Positions 60,803 through 64,000 of a stretch of 64,000 bases of DNA are shown in pieces. Within the stretch, counting starts at the first letter, position 1, and the number at the start of each line of letters is the position of its first letter. This DNA is from Syntrophaceae bacterium UBA6087 (GTDB taxonomy: Bacteria; Desulfobacterota; Desulfomonilia; UBA1062), in contig DIXF01000014.1 in assembly GCA_002448235.1 (NCBI GenBank), positions 59,063 to 123,062 on the forward strand, in the 5' to 3' direction. The translations under genes and the position numbers were made by a program. The notes beneath the pieces were generated by a model. That model did not search any database and was not told the origin of the DNA. It saw only the letters and a program-made list of their open reading frames with translations.

Positions 60803-63667
60803 ATGATGACATTATGCCCATCATGCCCATTAAGATTATTCCGCAGAATCGCACTCATTTATATATTTCCTCTGTTACTTATATCTTGCACGCAGGGCGA
60901 ATATCTAAAAGAAGCCCCTCTAGCCAATAAAGGGGTGCTCGACCTGACTCGATGGAATTTCGCTAAGGATGGCCCTGTGAATTTGTCCGGTGAATGGGAA
61001 TTCTATTGGGAGAAGCTTCTTGATGATAAGAGTCTTGCTGGGGGAAATCATCAAAACAGCAAAACATTTATCTATGTGCCAAAAATATGGAACGGTGAGA
61101 AAATTAAAGAGGAAAAGATATCCGGTGACGGCTATGCCACCTATCACCTGAAAGTTTATATGCAAACCGCGTCATTGCCAATGGCTTTCAAAATTATGTC
61201 CATGGGCTCGGCTTATCGCCTCTATGTGAACGGACGAGAAGTGACCTCTGATGGTACGGTGGGAACTAACCGTCAAACCATGACCCCTGGATGGCATCCG
61301 CATGTTGCAGGTTACACTCCCGAAGGGGATCAGATGGATATCATCCTTCAGGTGTCAAACTTTAATCACAGAAAAGGGGGTGCCTTTGAAGCCATAAAGT
61401 TCGGCACAGAACAGGACATTCAAAGCATCAGAGATAACAACATCGCTCTTTGTCTTTTTGTATGTGGAAGCATATTTATCATGGGAATTTATCATCTTGT
61501 TGTTTTCTTTCTCAGGATAAAAGACAGGGCTCCTCTTTATTTAGGTATCTTCTGTCTGCTCATCTCTGTTTATGCAGGGCTGTCGGGTGAAAGGTTCTTA
61601 GCCAATTTCTATCCCTGGGCTAACTGGGAATTCATGGTAATGTTCACCAACCTTGCCTGTTTCATGATTCTCCCGTTTTCTCTACTATTTCTTCGGAAAC
61701 TTTTCCCCGAGGAAATTAAAAAACGATTTCTTGTAGTTCTTCTATTAACTATCCTTCTTTTATGCTCTGTTGTGCTGTCGACCCCTGCAAGGATCTTTTC
61801 ACACATTATCCCTGTCTTTCATGTTGTAGCCATGATAGCAGCTATTTATGCAATTTATGCCCTTTCCCTGGCATTGTTCAGAAGACGTGAAGGTGCTTTT
61901 ATCCTTCTTGCAGCATCATGTTTTTTTGTGGCTTCAGTCATAAACGACATCCTTTATGACAACCAGGTTATACGTACCGGACAATTAATTCATCTCGGTA
62001 TGTTCATGTTTATTTTTATTGAATGCATTCTCCTATCAAGACGATCTTCAAAAGCTTTTACGAACGTTGAGAACCTGGCTGAGGCATTAACAAGAAAAAA
62101 TAATGTCCTGGTGAATGAAATCGATATGCGCATGAAAACCGAAGTTGCTTTGACTGAAAGCGAGAAAAAATACCGTCTGTTGATAGAAAACGCCAGTGAG
62201 GCGATCTTCATCCTGCAAGACTCTAAAGTAAAATTCCACAATAAACGAGCCGAGGTGATGAGCGGTTACAGCAAGGAAGAACTTAACGAAGTTAACTTTT
62301 TAGACCTCGTCCCTGCCGAGGACAGAGAGGTGAGCATAAACCGGCACGAGGGCAGACTCGATGGTAAAACATTGCCGTTCAACGGCAGATTCAGGGTTAT
62401 CGCCAAGTCCGGTGAAGAAAGATGGGTGAGCATGAATGCGGTAAAAGTTGTGTGGGAAGGCCAGCCTGCTGTACTTTGTTTTGCATGGGATGTCACTCAG
62501 GAGAAAAATCTCGAAGATGACCTCAAGCGGGCACAGAAGATGGAAGCCATAGGTACTCTTGCGGGTGGTGTAGCTCACGATCTTAATAATGTATTATCAG
62601 GTATAGTCAGTTATCCAGACCTCCTTCTGACGCAGATTCCCGAAGATAGTCCTTTAAGAGATTCTATTGAGACCATACGGCATACAGGAGAAAAAGCTGC
62701 GGCCATCGTGTTGGATCTATTGACCCTCGCAAGGAGGGGTGTTCCAAATCACGTAGTCACAAATCTCAACGACATACTTGCTGATTATTTAAGAAGTCCG
62801 GAACATGCGAAAATGAAATCATTCCATTATAATGTAAAATTTATTACTGATTTTAAAAGAGATCTTTTGAACATAAAAGGATCAACCTTCCATCTTTCTA
62901 AGTCAATTATGAATCTCGTTTCAAATGCAGCCGAGTCAATGCCCGATGGTGGAATTCTGTCAATCTCCACAGAAAACCGAAACGTCGACATGACTTCAAG
63001 TAGTTATACACAAGTGCCCCCAGGCGATTACGTGACAGTTACCATTTCAGATACAGGCGTAGGAATATCTTCTGAAGACAGAGACAGAATATTTGATCCG
63101 TTCTACACAAAAAAAATAATGGGAAGAAGCGGTACTGGGTTGGGAATGACTGTAGTATGGGGCACGGTGAAAGACCACAATGGGTATATAGAGCTTGAAA
63201 GCTCCGTTGGCAACGGCACCGTATTCACGCTATATTTCCCGGCAACCAGAGAAGAGAAAACCATTAGAACGGATAAATTGGCTTCAGATAAATATAGAGG
63301 TAATGGAGAATTGGTACTTGTGGTGGATGATGTCACAGAACAAAGAGATATAGCATCTAAGATCCTGAAGCATTTGGGCTACTCTGTTTCAACGGTTTCG
63401 AACGGTGAAGAAGCCATTGAATACCTCAGACATCACAAGGTCGATATAGTTTTATTAGATATGATTATGGATCCGGGGATCGACGGACTGGAAACATATA
63501 AACAGATAATTAAGAATCATCCAGGCCAAAGAGCCATTATAACGAGCGGATATTCAGAAACAGGACGAGTCCAAGAGGCGATGAGCATGGGTGTGGGTAC
63601 TTATATTAAGAAGCCCTATACCTTGGAGTTACTTGGTACTACTGTTAAAAAAGAATTAAATCTCTAG
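60803..63667 (+). CDS. Hybrid histidine kinase, 7TMR-DISM - PAS - HisKA - HATPase - REC
   Basis: The 954-residue protein has an N-terminal signal ending in a lipobox-like LLLISC, an extracellular DISM-type beta domain (about 40-205), seven membrane helices (about 213-415), a PAS (about 455-570), HisKA with GGVAHDLNNVLSGI, HATPase with NLVSNAAESM, DTGVGIS and GTGLGMTV, and a C-terminal receiver with VVDDVTEQRD, LLDMIMDP and KKPYTLE. It would sense an outside ligand and pass phosphate to its own receiver. It is one of the largest genes here and AT-rich. Confidence 0.9.
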   Translation: MMTLCPSCPLRLFRRIALIYIFPLLLISCTQGEYLKEAPLANKGVLDLTRWNFAKDGPVNLSGEWEFYWEKLLDDKSLAGGNHQNSKTFIYVPKIWNGEKIKEEKISGDGYATYHLKVYMQTASLPMAFKIMSMGSAYRLYVNGREVTSDGTVGTNRQTMTPGWHPHVAGYTPEGDQMDIILQVSNFNHRKGGAFEAIKFGTEQDIQSIRDNNIALCLFVCGSIFIMGIYHLVVFFLRIKDRAPLYLGIFCLLISVYAGLSGERFLANFYPWANWEFMVMFTNLACFMILPFSLLFLRKLFPEEIKKRFLVVLLLTILLLCSVVLSTPARIFSHIIPVFHVVAMIAAIYAIYALSLALFRRREGAFILLAASCFFVASVINDILYDNQVIRTGQLIHLGMFMFIFIECILLSRRSSKAFTNVENLAEALTRKNNVLVNEIDMRMKTEVALTESEKKYRLLIENASEAIFILQDSKVKFHNKRAEVMSGYSKEELNEVNFLDLVPAEDREVSINRHEGRLDGKTLPFNGRFRVIAKSGEERWVSMNAVKVVWEGQPAVLCFAWDVTQEKNLEDDLKRAQKMEAIGTLAGGVAHDLNNVLSGIVSYPDLLLTQIPEDSPLRDSIETIRHTGEKAAAIVLDLLTLARRGVPNHVVTNLNDILADYLRSPEHAKMKSFHYNVKFITDFKRDLLNIKGSTFHLSKSIMNLVSNAAESMPDGGILSISTENRNVDMTSSSYTQVPPGDYVTVTISDTGVGISSEDRDRIFDPFYTKKIMGRSGTGLGMTVVWGTVKDHNGYIELESSVGNGTVFTLYFPATREEKTIRTDKLASDKYRGNGELVLVVDDVTEQRDIASKILKHLGYSVSTVSNGEEAIEYLRHHKVDIVLLDMIMDPGIDGLETYKQIIKNHPGQRAIITSGYSETGRVQEAMSMGVGTYIKKPYTLELLGTTVKKELNL

Positions 63668-63699
63668 AAATTCATAGAACGTCCCCTGCAAGGCATGAG

Positions 63700-63925
63700 C
63701 ACCTTAGGAGATCCGGGACCACCTCAAGGAGATCTACCGCTCCACCACGGTTGAAATGGCTGAGAAGGCCCTCGATACCTTTTCTGCCAAATGGGACGAG
63801 AAGTATCCCGCAATCAGCCCTTCCTGGAGAAACAACCGGGTCAATATCATCCATCCCTCTGTTTACCTATCCTGCGGACATCAGGCGGGCTATCTATACG
63901 ACCAATGCCCATACAGAATTGGTCA
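63700..63925 (+). pseudogene. IS256-family transposase remnant
   Basis: One frame reads DHLKEIYRSTTVEMAEKALD then FSAKWDEKYPAISPSWRNN, the conserved late part of IS256 transposases. The continuation YPADIRRAIYTTNA is found in another frame after a frameshift near 63860-63885, and the sequence then diverges. The catalytic N-terminal part is absent. It is a dead fragment and marks past insertion next to the hybrid kinase. The final 75 bases of the window show no gene. Confidence 0.8.
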
Positions 63926-64000
63926 GGTGCAATGAACCAAAAATATTGTCTGCTTTATGCCCGGTAGGAGGACAGACTAGGGCCTGTCATCAAATAGGGG

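Noticed and set aside
63980..64000. Possible insertion-sequence end at the window edge (GGGCCTGTCATCAAATAGGGG)
   Set aside because: Too little sequence is visible and no transposase or matching opposite end can be seen.

Overview
The window (64 kb, mostly GC-rich) comes from a Gram-negative bacterium. It encodes a type VI secretion system (T6SS), lipoprotein signals, an outer-membrane barrel, a FixL/FixJ-type two-component system and many PAS-rich sensors. The gene mix suggests a deltaproteobacterium / Desulfobacterota member. That is inference: the window holds no rRNA or other taxonomic marker.

Region 1 (1-26650) is a large T6SS locus on the plus strand. It opens inside tssM, then runs tagF, tagJ, tssA, tssB, tssC, hcp, tssE, tssF, tssG and tssH/clpV. 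An accessory block follows: a small protein with a CNF1-like Gly-Cys...His pattern, a TPR-methyltransferase, vgrG, a DUF4123 adaptor, a protein with an internal duplication, a 619-residue HExxH putative metallopeptidase effector, a tandem duplicated pair (one without signal peptide, one lipoprotein) that may be its immunity proteins, and a PAAR-like spike tip. The locus ends with a TssB-TssC fusion lacking the TssC C-terminus, an FHA-TM-lytic transglycosylase and, on the opposite strand, a double-FHA protein. tssJ, tssK and tssL are not in the window and presumably lie upstream with the start of tssM.

Region 2 (about 26900-29830) is AT-rich and looks acquired. Two HEPN-like genes and a class D beta-lactamase are separated by two attC-like hairpin sites whose right arms are identical and exactly 650 bp apart. 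It resembles integron cassettes without an integrase.

Region 3 (29829-45335) holds small housekeeping and hypothetical genes: a RibD-like reductase, an outer-membrane barrel, an alkyltransferase, endonuclease V-like, DUF488, nitrilase, GIY-YIG, SUI1/YciH, a metallophosphoesterase, a nucleotidyltransferase, RmuC, PAS proteins and a YdcF-like protein. A 26-base repeat found as an inverted pair behind clpV recurs at the end of the alkyltransferase gene.

Region 4 (45435-49059, minus strand) is a regulatory cluster: a FixL-like kinase, a FixJ-like regulator, a receiver-only regulator and a short RpoH-like sigma factor. Three copies of a TTGGACYTTRGTCCAW-type sequence lie upstream of the receiver gene and the sigma gene and may be operators of this system.

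Region 5 (49191-57527) holds a DUF6122 gene without a normal start codon, a Ca/Na antiporter, a large M16 peptidase, a shortened pyruvate-kinase-like protein, a patatin-like protein, a GNAT protein and a DUF374 acyltransferase. Region 6 (57615-64000) is lower in GC, with a MEDS-PAS sensor, an unknown protein, a hybrid histidine kinase and a broken IS256-type transposase at the window end.
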